DNA from: Rikenellaceae bacterium
Lineage (GTDB): Bacteria > Bacteroidota > Bacteroidia > Bacteroidales > Rikenellaceae
Direction: 5' to 3'
NCBI GenBank assembly: GCA_031256675.1
Contig: JAIRQC010000060.1
Span: 1-55,079 of the forward strand
DNA: 55,079 nt
A model generated the notes under the pieces. That model did no database searches. It saw only the letters and a program-made list of their open reading frames with translations, and was not told the origin of the DNA. Below are positions 34,954-44,791 of this stretch, piece after piece; the stretch's first letter is position 1; the number at the start of each line of letters is the position of its first letter. A program made the position numbers and the translations under genes.

Positions 34954-36268
34954 GGCGAGCAGTCTGTTCATATTCTTTTATTGCAGTGGCGAGCATCTCC
35001 CACCATCCATTGTTGATTATATGTACTATGTCGAAGATCATCAATCCGTCCGACCGTTCGAGGTTCATTTTCACCGCGCGCGCAAATCTCGACGCATCTC
35101 CCTTGTAATCTTCGACATACAGTCCGCCCAGAAAAGGGCGTCCGCACAGCAGTTCGCGCGAGTAGTTGCATGCCCCCTCGACACAGAGGTGGTCGCCGTA
35201 AGAGGCCTTGCTGTCTGTTTCGTTGCGGTGACCTCCCGTCGAGGCACGATACTCTTTGACGGTAATATTGCGATAATAGTTGCCGTTGGTATAAACGTCG
35301 AGCAGTTCGGCATAACCGTAGTTTTTGTACTCCGGCGTAGCCCAATCAAAATGGCGCGACGGATCGTAATCGCGACTGGCCCAGTTCACTCCCGCCTCGT
35401 AGTATGACGGATACCATGCCCCTGTGTAGGCGCCGAATCGAATCGAAGGATTGGCCTTTTTCACCTCGGCGCGGGCGCGCTCGAAGAAGCGGTATATGAC
35501 CGAAGCGCGCCATTCTATCCATTTTTTGAACCACGGCCCCTCGATGCGCACGTAGCCGCCGTTGCCGTCTGCCGCCCATTCGTAAATATCTTCGGGGAAA
35601 CGTTCCAACTGCCTGCCGATATATTTCTCGAACTGCGTGCGGGAGAAGTCGGAGAAGTCGGACTGTATGTTGTCGTAGCGTGCGCGGTCAAGGATTAGGC
35701 CGTCGAATGCGAATTTGACGGCCACCTCCCTGAAAAGATCGATTTCGTGCTGCTGCACCTCCGGCAGGGCTGGATTGGCAAAGAGTACTAATTTATCCTT
35801 AATATCGAGTTGCCTGACAAGTCCTTGTTCCGGAACGTAATTTACTGCCTGCCATTCGGGATGGGACGAGTAGAGAATGCCGCGTTTCAGGAGGCCTGTC
35901 CCCTCGGCGAAAGTATTTAGCGAGGCATAGATCTCCAAGCCCTGTTCGTGAGCGCGGGCGATGAATGTATTCACGTAATCGAAATCGGGCCGACGCGCCA
36001 CCCCTTTCCATTCCGTGAGCTGCGAAGTATGTTCGCTCGGATAGACTACCTCACCGGAGGTACCTTTCACATCCAGCACAAGGGCCGTAATGCCCGCCTG
36101 CCTACACCTGTTCACATAATAGCGAATCGAATCTGAGCAGGATAACCGCTCCCAGTTGGCCGAAAGGTCGATCCACATCCATTTGGGTTTGGCACTTTTT
36201 GTCTCCGCATGCATACAGCCTGCGCCGAAGAGCAGGATGGCGGTCATAACGACAAGTATTCTTTTCAT
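34943..36268 (-). CDS. GHL10-like glycoside hydrolase, exported (copy C)
   Basis: A 441-residue exported protein (signal MKRILVVMTAILLFGAGCMH, possible lipobox FGAGC) with a TIM-barrel hydrolase of the GHL10/DUF187 type. Conserved text shared with the other two copies in this locus is ALVLDVKGTSGEVVYPS, FDGLILDRARYDNIQSDFSD, and FGAYTGAWYPSYYEAGVNW. Characterised GHL10 relatives such as E. coli DigH cut peptide-free peptidoglycan glycan strands; the substrate here is unknown. The start overlaps the FAD oxidoreductase stop by 4 nt (ATGA). It is closer in text to copy A (NWASRDYDPSR in both) than to copy B. Confidence 0.8.
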   Translation of the reverse strand: MKRILVVMTAILLFGAGCMHAETKSAKPKWMWIDLSANWERLSCSDSIRYYVNRCRQAGITALVLDVKGTSGEVVYPSEHTSQLTEWKGVARRPDFDYVNTFIARAHEQGLEIYASLNTFAEGTGLLKRGILYSSHPEWQAVNYVPEQGLVRQLDIKDKLVLFANPALPEVQQHEIDLFREVAVKFAFDGLILDRARYDNIQSDFSDFSRTQFEKYIGRQLERFPEDIYEWAADGNGGYVRIEGPWFKKWIEWRASVIYRFFERARAEVKKANPSIRFGAYTGAWYPSYYEAGVNWASRDYDPSRHFDWATPEYKNYGYAELLDVYTNGNYYRNITVKEYRASTGGHRNETDSKASYGDHLCVEGACNYSRELLCGRPFLGGLYVEDYKGDASRFARAVKMNLERSDGLMIFDIVHIINNGWWEMLATAIKEYEQTARHER

Positions 36269-38109
36269 CTTATTTCATATTTACCTTCTATCGTAACTTC
36301 ATGGTCGAACGGGGCGAGCAGCGCGTCGATCAGTACGGCACACTCTCCCCTGTTCAATTCGCGCCCTGACCGCACGTCGGCCATATCGAGCGAGGCGCAT
36401 GTCAACCCTTCGCTTCTCTGCCTGACGGAGCTGTTGCACAAGGAGAGCAACGCCACGAGTTTATTCCACGTAACGTTGCCAGGCACGTTGGAAACAGCTT
36501 CAGGATAAAGTTCTCTCAGCCCTTCGGCCAGCAATGCGCATGGGAACGGCTTGTCAGCATCGAACCAGGTTTGGTTTTCCCAGCCCGCATTGGCCCCGCG
36601 TCCCTTGATTATGCCTGTTGCGCCGATGCGCTGCATGGCTTTGAAATGGGGATGAGAAGGTTCTACGTCGAGATACGGCAGCAGGTAGCCGCCCCGTTCC
36701 AGTATCTCGCGTTGCACCTCGCGCACGCACGTTCTGCTCACCGGCCTGTCATGTTGCACGGAGAGTGCAGCCATGATTCCCGCCGCTTGGCCGAGTTGCA
36801 GGACGACAGGTTGCAGCCTGGTGGAGCCGTTTACCAAATTGGTAACCGAGATCGACTTTTCGGCCACGATCAACCCTTCGCAATTTATAGGAAGCATAAC
36901 CCCCATCGGCACGCCATAGGAAGGTACCGGATGAAAATAAAGATCGGGAAGTTCGCTCCACTTCGGATAACGCATATGGTGCTGGTCGACTGGATAGTCG
37001 CCCACGGCGATGCAGGTACGGTAAAGCGGTTGTGGCTGGCAATACGGGTCGGTTATGTGGCCCAGCGTCATGCGCACTGCTCCGTGGATGCGGCGCGACT
37101 CGCGATGGTAGGGGATAAAGGGTAGCATGTCGTCCGTAGGGAATTCATCGTCCGCAAGGCCGTATGTCGAAAAGCCGAGTTCGGTCTGCATGAAGTAAAG
37201 AAAGCCAAGCGAGTGCATCTTGGCCTTTTCTGCGAGAGCCTCCCTTTCGAAGGGTGAGACATTCGTCATATCGGCGTAAAAATCATTACCTTCGATGGGC
37301 CAGTTGATCATGTACCTGCCGCCAGGCAGCCTGCCATACGTGATCATCTTCTCTCTACTCCACAAACGCCCCTTCTCTTTCGGCGCGATGCATGACGGAC
37401 TGTCGCAACAGCACAGATATAGCGAACGGTCGTAACCTTCGGGCCTATCAATAGTCATGTTTATGCCGTAATCGCGCAGTATCATCACGTATGTAAGATC
37501 TTGAATTACGGCGTTAGCCTGTTCGGAAGCTATCTCCTCGCCAGTCGCGTAGCGCGAATCCATTCCAACATCGCAGGCCACGCCCAAGGCTGCGGCCACG
37601 TCGCCGAGTTCCGTCGCGTCGATCAGCACTTTGGCCCAAACCGTTATCTCTGCGCCGTCCCGACGGAGCATAACGCGCCACTTTCCGTCTTCCCATTCTG
37701 CGTTTTTGAAAGTTGTGCGGCGCCATACGGTGAGTTGCGGGCAGGCGGCGGCGATATTGTCAAATATCGCCGCTCCTACCGACGGCTCGAACATAACGTT
37801 ACTCACCCAGCCGGTTTTAAGCGCTTCCGTGCCTCCGTAACGTGACTCGAGCGAGTCGCGAAACTCGGCCCAGAAGCCGCCGCGCAACTTGTAACAGCCG
37901 TCGGTCGCGCTTACGCCCGCCGAAGTGAGCATCCCTCCGAGCCATTCGAACTCTTCGGCGATCAGGGTTTTTGCTCCCATGCGTGCAGACTGTATGCCTG
38001 CCGCCGCTCCGCTTGTGCCGCCGCCCACGACTATCACGTCGTAGCGCTCCTCAGTCCGTGTGCAGGCCAACGCACAAAGACAGCAAAGCGCGATTAACAG
38101 CCTTTTCAC
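36265..38109 (-). CDS. Exported FAD-dependent oxidoreductase (PF12831-type)
   Basis: A 614-residue flavoprotein with a lipoprotein-type signal (VKRLLIALCCLCALACTRTE), then YDVIVVGGGTSGAAAGIQSA (FAD site), GGMLTSAGVSATDGCYKLRG and VLIDATELGDVAAALG, which mark the FAD-dependent oxidoreductase family common in Bacteroidetes glycan loci. LIVAEKSISVTNLVNGSTRL and QPVVLQLGQAAGIMAALS follow. The start is GTG 38109, overlapping the AGE stop by 4 nt (GTGA); the track start at 38397 would run 96 codons into the AGE gene and lose the signal peptide. It probably oxidises a sugar; the reaction is unknown. Confidence 0.82.
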   Translation of the reverse strand: MKRLLIALCCLCALACTRTEERYDVIVVGGGTSGAAAGIQSARMGAKTLIAEEFEWLGGMLTSAGVSATDGCYKLRGGFWAEFRDSLESRYGGTEALKTGWVSNVMFEPSVGAAIFDNIAAACPQLTVWRRTTFKNAEWEDGKWRVMLRRDGAEITVWAKVLIDATELGDVAAALGVACDVGMDSRYATGEEIASEQANAVIQDLTYVMILRDYGINMTIDRPEGYDRSLYLCCCDSPSCIAPKEKGRLWSREKMITYGRLPGGRYMINWPIEGNDFYADMTNVSPFEREALAEKAKMHSLGFLYFMQTELGFSTYGLADDEFPTDDMLPFIPYHRESRRIHGAVRMTLGHITDPYCQPQPLYRTCIAVGDYPVDQHHMRYPKWSELPDLYFHPVPSYGVPMGVMLPINCEGLIVAEKSISVTNLVNGSTRLQPVVLQLGQAAGIMAALSVQHDRPVSRTCVREVQREILERGGYLLPYLDVEPSHPHFKAMQRIGATGIIKGRGANAGWENQTWFDADKPFPCALLAEGLRELYPEAVSNVPGNVTWNKLVALLSLCNSSVRQRSEGLTCASLDMADVRSGRELNRGECAVLIDALLAPFDHEVTIEGKYEIR

Positions 38110-39284
38110 AGCGATGGAGATTGAACGATCTGCTCGAGCGTCTGCCAGCACTGGAACAGTCCTCGCGGAATATGGAAACATCCTTTCCATTTGCCGCCTT
38201 TCAGGCTGAGCAGCGGTTCTCCTCTTCGGTCGAGATAGCCGAACCACTCGCCGTGGAACTCGTCGCGAAAGTGTGTCCATGTGTAGTTGTGTACCTTTTC
38301 GAACCATTGCAGGCATCTCTTCGAACCAGTTAGTCGATAGCCTTTGAGCAGTGTGATGAGCGTCTCGATATGCACCCACCACAGTTTTTGATCCCACTCC
38401 AACTGTTGCGGGGGACGACCGAGGCGGTCCATGAAGTAAAATATCCCACCGAACTTTTCGTCCCAGCCATACTGCACTGTGTTCAGAGCGATCGCAACGG
38501 CCTTGTCAATCAGTTCGGGCCGCGAAAGCCTCACGCCGAGATCCATGATGAACCACATCGCCTCCAGAGCGTGTCCCGGGTTTAGCAGTCGTCCTTCGAA
38601 AGTGTCGGCAAGCCTGCCGTCAAGAGTGACGTTCTCCACTATCAATCCCAGTTCCGGACGGTAGAAGACCTCCATCACCTCGTGCAGGCACTCTTCGATC
38701 GTTCTGTCGAATAGCGCCATGTCTATCATAGGTTCGATCTCCAAAGCGAGGTTCGAGAGTATCATCGGCAGCGAGAAGCCCTTCATGGGGCGGGTTTCGG
38801 GGACAGATTTCTCCCACTGCCCTTTCGGGGCGGCCTGTTTTTCGAGAATACGCTCGAAAGTCTGCCTTGCTATCTGTCCGTACTCCGCATTCCCTGTCGC
38901 AATGCTTGCCTGTGCAAAGGCCATCGTTGCAAAAGTGTATGAGAAAATGTTGTACGGCTGTACGAGAGGCAGTCCCTCGCGCGTTACGGAGAAATACCAA
39001 TTCAGATTGCCGTCATGACAATATTTACGGAGAAATTCGGCCCCGTCCACGGCACATTCCAACCACTCGTCCCTTATGTCGAGCCGGTTGCACAGCATGG
39101 AAAACATCCACACCTGACGCGCCTGCAACCAGACGAACTTGTCGGTGTCGAACACGCTGCCGTCGCGCTCCAGACAGGTCAGGTACCCTCCATATTCCCT
39201 ATCGCGCGAGTGATTCAGCCAAAACGGAAGCACATTTTCCAGCAGTTCGCTTTTATATTGCTCTGCAAGATGCACAAAATCCAT
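38106..39284 (-). CDS. AGE-family N-acylglucosamine 2-epimerase
   Basis: A 392-residue cytosolic (alpha/alpha)6-barrel sugar epimerase/isomerase. It contains FWLNHSRDREYGGYLTCLER, DTDKFVWLQARQVWMFSML, LNPGHALEAMWFIMDL with catalytic-type His, and KLWWVHIETLITLLKGY with another His. AGE enzymes interconvert GlcNAc and ManNAc; the related cellobiose 2-epimerases and mannose isomerases share the fold, so the assignment to an N-acyl sugar rests partly on neighbours (NagX- and AmpG-like). It starts 1 bp after the DUF4434 stop and overlaps the FAD gene. Confidence 0.85.
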   Translation of the reverse strand: MDFVHLAEQYKSELLENVLPFWLNHSRDREYGGYLTCLERDGSVFDTDKFVWLQARQVWMFSMLCNRLDIRDEWLECAVDGAEFLRKYCHDGNLNWYFSVTREGLPLVQPYNIFSYTFATMAFAQASIATGNAEYGQIARQTFERILEKQAAPKGQWEKSVPETRPMKGFSLPMILSNLALEIEPMIDMALFDRTIEECLHEVMEVFYRPELGLIVENVTLDGRLADTFEGRLLNPGHALEAMWFIMDLGVRLSRPELIDKAVAIALNTVQYGWDEKFGGIFYFMDRLGRPPQQLEWDQKLWWVHIETLITLLKGYRLTGSKRCLQWFEKVHNYTWTHFRDEFHGEWFGYLDRRGEPLLSLKGGKWKGCFHIPRGLFQCWQTLEQIVQSPSL

Positions 39285-39285
39285 A

Positions 39286-40218
39286 TTATTTCAATTTAAG
39301 ATATTCAATATAACGATCGTACAGATGTCCCGCCTGACGGTAAGCGGACTGAGGGGACATGAAGTGCGAGAACTCGAAAGTAATGGCGTTTTCGATTCCT
39401 GCCTCGGCGGCCAACGACATCTTGAGTCGCAGTTTTTCCCACTTGATCGGCAGGAACTTGATTGGCATGTCCCTGTCGAAAGTCTCGGTATTCGTCCAGC
39501 ATTCCAGTCCGTACCTGTCGGCCAGCCGTTTGTTCACCCTCAGAAAATCGGCCAGCTCGTCGTAATCTACATGGCCATCCTGAAACGCCACTATGTCCAC
39601 CGCACCGCTGATACCTGCAAAAATAGCATCCCACTCCTTCTCGTGACTATCGAGCGTCACCGAATCCTCTCTCGCGGTAGAAGCGTCGTATTGGCTAAGG
39701 TTCTTGCGTCCGTCGATATAGGGCGAGATCATGGTGGGCAGGCCGCCCGAAGCCTCCTTGCAGTGACGCCCAAGTTCTGCGTACAGTTCAACGATCTGCC
39801 CCGTGCGGCGACTGCATTCCTGAGAAATGTACCAGCCTCCGAACGAACGGTAATGGCCGTAGCGTCTCCATGCCTCGTCGACGACCAGTTTGTTTATCTC
39901 GACCTCGGCGACATAATCTCCCATGTCCCAGTATTTTCCCGAGTCGTAGAGCCCGAACCAAAACATCATGCCCCACTTGTCGCTCAGGCGCAGGAACATG
40001 TCAACCAGATCCACCGGCGGCACGTAACATCCTTCGCGAGCAGTGAGAACCTCGCATGGAAATGTTTGCCAGCGTCGATAACCGCACCGGATAAGTATCA
40101 CGTTCTCTATGTCCGCCGCGCGCATGTAGCCGAAATCGCGATCCCACTCCTCTTCGCCCCAGTTCTGGTGGGGAATGTCGTGGCTTATCTCGTCAAGAAA
40201 AGTACCTTTGATCATCAT
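39286..40218 (-). CDS. DUF4434 family TIM-barrel protein
   Basis: A 310-residue protein lacking a signal peptide. MMIKGTFLDEISHDIPHQNW, VILIRCGYRRWQTFPCEVLT, GMMFWFGLYDSGKYW, GGWYISQECSRRTGQIVELY and VDIVAFQDGHVDYDELADFL fit the DUF4434 family, which is related to glycoside hydrolase barrels; EC in YISQEC and QDGH are likely active-site residues. The ATG at 40218 overlaps the DUF5009 stop by 4 nt (ATGA), while the track start 40227 adds MEN. Substrate and location (apparently cytosolic) are uncertain. Confidence 0.75.
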   Translation of the reverse strand: MMIKGTFLDEISHDIPHQNWGEEEWDRDFGYMRAADIENVILIRCGYRRWQTFPCEVLTAREGCYVPPVDLVDMFLRLSDKWGMMFWFGLYDSGKYWDMGDYVAEVEINKLVVDEAWRRYGHYRSFGGWYISQECSRRTGQIVELYAELGRHCKEASGGLPTMISPYIDGRKNLSQYDASTAREDSVTLDSHEKEWDAIFAGISGAVDIVAFQDGHVDYDELADFLRVNKRLADRYGLECWTNTETFDRDMPIKFLPIKWEKLRLKMSLAAEAGIENAITFEFSHFMSPQSAYRQAGHLYDRYIEYLKLK

Positions 40219-41615
40219 GTTCTCCAAAATATTTTTTTATTTGTAAATAAAATTGCAACGATAGCCACAATTGCCGTAACGATTGCCCCGCGCAACACTC
40301 CAAACCACGGTCCCATAGCGGCAAGGTCGACAAGCAGAGGGGCCGCCCCGACGAGCGTAAGCAGAGGCATGATAATGTAGCCCGCCGCCGTGTAGGCCAT
40401 CATCGGATTTTGCCCGCACCTGACGGTTGTCCTCATTTTCAGGCCGAATATGTCGATCATTACCGAAGCGACAACTATCGTAAACGAGGCCAATCCGGAT
40501 GTTATAAAAAAGTAGCCGATCGTGGCAGGATCCTTTTTGATCCCGCCCTCGAACGGCTCAAACGCCAGACCGAGCAGAAGCCAGAAAAAGCCCCACGTCA
40601 GCAGCCGGTAAAACAGTCTGCCATCCGCCGAACGGGCTCGACGGGCAATGAGCAGAGCCGTCGCACCAAGGAACAGTGTGCCAATAACATTAATAGTCGT
40701 GTGGCGAGTAAATAGCCCCCACATGTTGAGAATTATGACCGTCAAGGCCAGCAGTGTGATCGTGAAGACTTTGCTGCGATCGTCCGATTTGTCGTCCTCC
40801 CGCCCGTCGCACATCCTGCGCCGGACGAGATCGCCGACGATGCTACCAGGCAGAACAATGCAGAGGTATTTCAGAAATTCTGCCCTGTAAAGCCATGGAA
40901 CGGGAGAGAAATTCCATACCGCCGCCGTCCACGACCCTTCGACCGAAGAGGATATTTTCAACGCGACAATTATGGCCACGACGGCGAGCCGTGCCGACAG
41001 GCAGTCGCGAGTGAACCACCATGCGAGCGTGCCGAACAATACCATGTTGGCAAGAACAAGTATGATTATGTCGCTGCGCCGAATACTTACATTCATTCCA
41101 TGCACATAATGTCCGAACAACAGCACGGCTACAATTCCCGCTACCCCGCAGATGTTTAGCAAATTGTTTGCCCGCCGTCCGAGCGACGGCAGGCGGACGA
41201 ACATGCAGAAAAACACTCCCCATACGCAGAGCGATACGACCGACTTAACGCATGGGCTCCATTGCTCAGGCAGCGCGTGAGAGCGAGTATTGGCCAACGC
41301 AACGGCGAACAGCACCAGTAACGCCCACCGCTTTACGCTTTGTGTGGCGATCTGCTTCAATCCTGCGCCGTGCTCGATCCTGCCACGCAGGGACAGAGGA
41401 AAAGCTGCGCCCATAGAAAAAAGGAAGAACGGGAAGACCAGATCGACCCATGTAATGCCCGCAACCGTCGGGTCGAATTTGAAACCAGGCGGCGGCGTCT
41501 GTGCATGAAACATCCATGCAGGCAACTCAGCGCTCCATATCATCTGTCCCGAAAGCACCATGCCGAGAATGGCAAGGCCACGCAAGATGTCTATCGAATA
41601 TGCTCTCTCTTTCAT
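40215..41615 (-). CDS. NagX-like/DUF5009 membrane acyltransferase
   Basis: A polytopic membrane protein of 466 residues with about 11 spans. MKERAYSIDILRGLAILGMV and DLVFPFFLFSMGAAFPLSLR mark the DUF5009/heparan-alpha-glucosaminide N-acetyltransferase (HGSNAT/NagX) family. RCGQNPMMAYTAAGY, near the C-terminus, is also conserved. Relatives acetylate terminal glucosamine across the membrane or support GlcNAc-glycan use. ATG 41615 overlaps the GHL10-B stop by 4 nt (ATGA); the track start 41654 is inside that gene. It supports an amino-sugar substrate for the locus. Confidence 0.82.
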   Translation of the reverse strand: MKERAYSIDILRGLAILGMVLSGQMIWSAELPAWMFHAQTPPPGFKFDPTVAGITWVDLVFPFFLFSMGAAFPLSLRGRIEHGAGLKQIATQSVKRWALLVLFAVALANTRSHALPEQWSPCVKSVVSLCVWGVFFCMFVRLPSLGRRANNLLNICGVAGIVAVLLFGHYVHGMNVSIRRSDIIILVLANMVLFGTLAWWFTRDCLSARLAVVAIIVALKISSSVEGSWTAAVWNFSPVPWLYRAEFLKYLCIVLPGSIVGDLVRRRMCDGREDDKSDDRSKVFTITLLALTVIILNMWGLFTRHTTINVIGTLFLGATALLIARRARSADGRLFYRLLTWGFFWLLLGLAFEPFEGGIKKDPATIGYFFITSGLASFTIVVASVMIDIFGLKMRTTVRCGQNPMMAYTAAGYIIMPLLTLVGAAPLLVDLAAMGPWFGVLRGAIVTAIVAIVAILFTNKKIFWRT

Positions 41616-42994
41616 TGCATCGCCAATCTTATACCTTCTTTGGCGTACTGCCATTTAGCCCCACCGTTCTGTTTGAGATGGATCATGTCGAAGAGGAAAT
41701 ATCCACCGCAAGCATCCATGCAGGCCTTGACCGAATTGACGATCGACTGATTCTGCTGCGCCTCTGTGAAACCAGTCGGAACGCTCCAATTGCCGACGTC
41801 CGGGCCTCCGACCAGAATGGGAACGACGCCCGCCGTGTATTGCATTGCTTTGGCACAAAATCCCTGCATGGTCCATTCGGTCGTGCCGTACACCTTATCG
41901 GCAGCGGCGTATGCCCCGATGAGCATCTGGTCCATCTGGTCGGCGTAGCCGAATGTCCTGTAATTGTCCGTAACCCAGTCTGTGACGCTCTTCGTATCGA
42001 ACGACGGGGCGGCCCAGTTAACCCCCACGCCGTAGTAGGAGGAGTACCAGCCTCCGACGTATACTCCGAATTTTATATCCGGATTCTGCGCCTTGACCAC
42101 TGCGCGGGCCTTGACCATGAAGTCGTGGATAACTTTGGCACGGAACTCGAACCATTTAGCCATCAGCGCCGGACGCTGCCCCGCTACCGGCAGCGAACCC
42201 GTTCCCGCAGGCAATGCGTCGCCCGGCCAGTCAGTCAGGGTATAACCGATATAGGCCTCGAATTTTTGACGTGTCGTTGTCGAAAAGTCGCTTTTCATCT
42301 CATCGAACCGCCCGCGGTCGAGGATTATGCCATCCACGTTGTATTTGGCCAGATCGGAGAGCAGTCCACAGAGATAATCCTGCACCTCGTCGTGCGCCGG
42401 ATTGAAGAATTTGACGCCGCTGCCCATGTCAAGCGTATTTAATATTCCGTCCGAGGTGTTGAGATATGTGGCCCATTCGCGTTTGGTGTTGTCGCGAAAC
42501 AAAACTCCCGTCGAGCCGAGTGCATTGGTATTGCCGCCGACCATGGTGTTGAACGCCGCATGTATTCTCAGTCCGAGCGAATGGCCTGTGTCGATGAAGG
42601 CTTGCAAATAGTCCCACGTTGCCGTGCGAGTGATTTTTACGAAGCCCTGCCCTGTTACCCACGCCCCCAGCCACTCGACTTGCGGGCAGAGTGGTGTGTC
42701 GAACAGCACATCGCCGTTGGTCGGACGCACGTCGACCACAATATCCGTAAAACCTGCATCTTTGGCCAGCGTCAGGTCGCGTTCGATACAGGCTTTGCTG
42801 TCTGCGAAGTCTGGGAAGTTGGCCGCCGCATCCACCCAGAGATAGCGCGGCTTCACCGTTGAATCGGGCTCATCGGGCTTCTCTTCATGCCACTCCCATT
42901 CGGGTGTAGCATGCTTTTCACCGCAGGAAACTGCTGTCAACCCTGCGGTGAGAGCAATCGCACAGATCTCGAAACGAAAAAACTTCTTATTCAT
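41612..42994 (-). CDS. GHL10-like glycoside hydrolase lipoprotein (copy B)
   Basis: A 460-residue lipoprotein (signal through AGLTAVSCGEK) with the GHL10 barrel. Landmarks parallel to the other copies are DIVVDVRPTNGDVLFDT, VDGIILDRGRFDEMKSDFST and KFGVYVGGWYSSYYGVGVNW. The NWASRDYDPSR of copies A and C is NWAAPSFDTKS here, so it is the most diverged copy and may act on a different linkage. It starts 54 bp after DUF5018, across a hairpin, and is coupled to DUF5009 downstream by an ATGA overlap. Confidence 0.8.
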   Translation of the reverse strand: MNKKFFRFEICAIALTAGLTAVSCGEKHATPEWEWHEEKPDEPDSTVKPRYLWVDAAANFPDFADSKACIERDLTLAKDAGFTDIVVDVRPTNGDVLFDTPLCPQVEWLGAWVTGQGFVKITRTATWDYLQAFIDTGHSLGLRIHAAFNTMVGGNTNALGSTGVLFRDNTKREWATYLNTSDGILNTLDMGSGVKFFNPAHDEVQDYLCGLLSDLAKYNVDGIILDRGRFDEMKSDFSTTTRQKFEAYIGYTLTDWPGDALPAGTGSLPVAGQRPALMAKWFEFRAKVIHDFMVKARAVVKAQNPDIKFGVYVGGWYSSYYGVGVNWAAPSFDTKSVTDWVTDNYRTFGYADQMDQMLIGAYAAADKVYGTTEWTMQGFCAKAMQYTAGVVPILVGGPDVGNWSVPTGFTEAQQNQSIVNSVKACMDACGGYFLFDMIHLKQNGGAKWQYAKEGIRLAMQ

Positions 42995-43010
42995 TATTGC
43001 CGGTTGTTGC

Positions 43011-43040
43011 GCAGGTACGCCCTTGAACGGGCGTACCTGC
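43011..43040 (-). terminator. Intra-operon hairpin between DUF5018 and GHL10-B
   Basis: GCAGGTACGCCC (43011-43022), loop TTGAAC, GGGCGTACCTGC (43029-43040): perfect 12-bp arms without a U-tract, 9 bp after the DUF5018 stop. It is likely a processing or attenuating hairpin that stabilises susCD-DUF5018 mRNA over the downstream genes. Confidence 0.65.
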
Positions 43041-43048
43041 CAGTGGCG

Positions 43049-44770
43049 TTAATTGCTGTCGTCTACGCAGTCCATCTGGTAGCAGACAACATAACCGTTC
43101 GAGAACATGAAATAGACATAGAGGAAGAACCCGTCGTCGGAGGCCTTGAACAGGATGTCGCCAGTTCCATTGCCGTTTCCGGCGGCGTAGTAACTTGCTG
43201 TTTTGAGGATGCTGACATTGTTCGGCAAACCGGCGAATCCGCTTGGCAAACCGATCTCCGTTACCCATGCGCAATTGGCATCCGGCCCGTTGTAACCGTT
43301 TCCGGCGGTAGTATAGCCGATGAACTTCGAATTGTTGAACTCGATGTAGTCGATGGGATTGAATGTGCAGGCGGCTCCTACATTCGGATTGGACAGGCTG
43401 GCTTTCACCTTGTTGGTGGCCCCGTCGACCCAGAAGACACAGTTGGGTTGGGACTGAGAGCCCTGTCCTGCCACGAAATAGTCGGCTGAGAGTGATATGG
43501 ACGATGTGCTTACAGCGTCGGCCGATTGGGTCCATGCCGCGCTGCCAGAGGGCATGTCGGTCACACTGACTATTGTGGGCGTTTCGCTTTGCAACGTTCC
43601 GCCTGTCACCTGCCAGCGCGCTATCGAATAATTGCCGCCACTGTAAACGGGGGCCATAATGACAGCGTCGCTTTCAAGCGAGCCGGTGATTGATATTTTG
43701 CGCCCTATAGCCGTCGAACCGCTCGCGCTCCAGTCGATGTAGGGCGTTGTCGATATGGAAGATACAGGAGGCAGGCTCTTATCTATAAACCAGACCTTGA
43801 ACGTTCCGTCGTTGGACGCCAGATTGCACAGCAGCATGTTGCCGTCGTAATCGTTGGTTATAAAGAAATTGCGCAGATTGCCCTTTATTGCCGACGGAAG
43901 GTCAAGCGTCCCTGCCGACGTGCCCGTCCAGCGGTTGAGCTTGACCGGATCGGCGGCGCGGGTATTGACCAACAAGTAGTCGCCCGATATGGCGAAACTG
44001 GTAGTATTGGCGCTGGCGTTGCCTGCCGCAGCCCCCTGAGCCGCCCACAACAACTTGCCGCTACCGACCCTCAATCCGACCGGCAATTTGAGCGGGGCAC
44101 GTTTCAGAACGGTATAGACGGCTTGTGTCACGCCGTCGTGGGCGGTAATGGTGAAAGTTTGATCGCTGTTCTCGTAGTTGCGTGCCGTAGCAGGGTCGGG
44201 CGATACGGCGGCATGCGGCGAGACGGTCATTGACAGTACGGAGGCGGACATGTCTTCGACAGAATAGAAAGTTATGGTCTTCGCCTCATTGTCTACCATC
44301 CCAGTCACCGAGGCGGGAGCGGTCATGGCGCACGAAGAGACGATGCAGTCTGTCAACTTGTCGATCGAGGCCGAGATTGTGTATATTTTTTTAGTGCCGT
44401 CGTTGTTGGTGACCGTTATCGTGTGGCTTTTTCCTTCGCTGAGATCCCATGTGCCCAGCGCCGGTTCGATATAGCAGTTGGCATCGATGTTGCCCGTGAC
44501 CCTCATGTTTTTCAACATTTCGTCGCTCAGCACGTTGTCGCTGTTACGGGGATAGAACCACGGTATTGACACTACGACGTCGGTGGTCGAGCTACCTATC
44601 TCGGCTGTGAAAACGGCCTGCGGGTCGGCGGCGAGTTGCCCCTCGGCAAAACGGACGGATATAGAGTTCAACCCCTGTTTAACCTCGGTCGGGGCTATCG
44701 GTTCCGGTTGTCGACAGCCTGCGACGACGGACGCGAAGGCAATTGCTATTGCAAATATTCTGTTTTTCAT
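43049..44770 (-). CDS. DUF5018 surface lipoprotein
   Basis: A 573-residue lipoprotein (MKNRIFAIAIAFASVVAGCR). Residues about 25-230 hold two Ig-like/DUF5018 repeats (ITVTNNDGTKKIYTISASI, FTITAHDGVTQAVYTVLKR). The rest is beta-propeller-like with repeated AISGDYLLVNTRAADPVKL-type blades. DUF5018 proteins typically follow SusD and are thought to be surface glycan-binding proteins. It is 21 bp after susD. Confidence 0.8.
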   Translation of the reverse strand: MKNRIFAIAIAFASVVAGCRQPEPIAPTEVKQGLNSISVRFAEGQLAADPQAVFTAEIGSSTTDVVVSIPWFYPRNSDNVLSDEMLKNMRVTGNIDANCYIEPALGTWDLSEGKSHTITVTNNDGTKKIYTISASIDKLTDCIVSSCAMTAPASVTGMVDNEAKTITFYSVEDMSASVLSMTVSPHAAVSPDPATARNYENSDQTFTITAHDGVTQAVYTVLKRAPLKLPVGLRVGSGKLLWAAQGAAAGNASANTTSFAISGDYLLVNTRAADPVKLNRWTGTSAGTLDLPSAIKGNLRNFFITNDYDGNMLLCNLASNDGTFKVWFIDKSLPPVSSISTTPYIDWSASGSTAIGRKISITGSLESDAVIMAPVYSGGNYSIARWQVTGGTLQSETPTIVSVTDMPSGSAAWTQSADAVSTSSISLSADYFVAGQGSQSQPNCVFWVDGATNKVKASLSNPNVGAACTFNPIDYIEFNNSKFIGYTTAGNGYNGPDANCAWVTEIGLPSGFAGLPNNVSILKTASYYAAGNGNGTGDILFKASDDGFFLYVYFMFSNGYVVCYQMDCVDDSN

Positions 44771-44791
44771 GGCAGTTTACTTGTTTGCGGG

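Noticed and set aside
36265-38397. 710-aa version of the FAD oxidoreductase
   Set aside because: The extra 96 residues overlap the AGE gene in another frame and would bury the lipoprotein signal; GTG 38109 with a GTGA overlap fits better.
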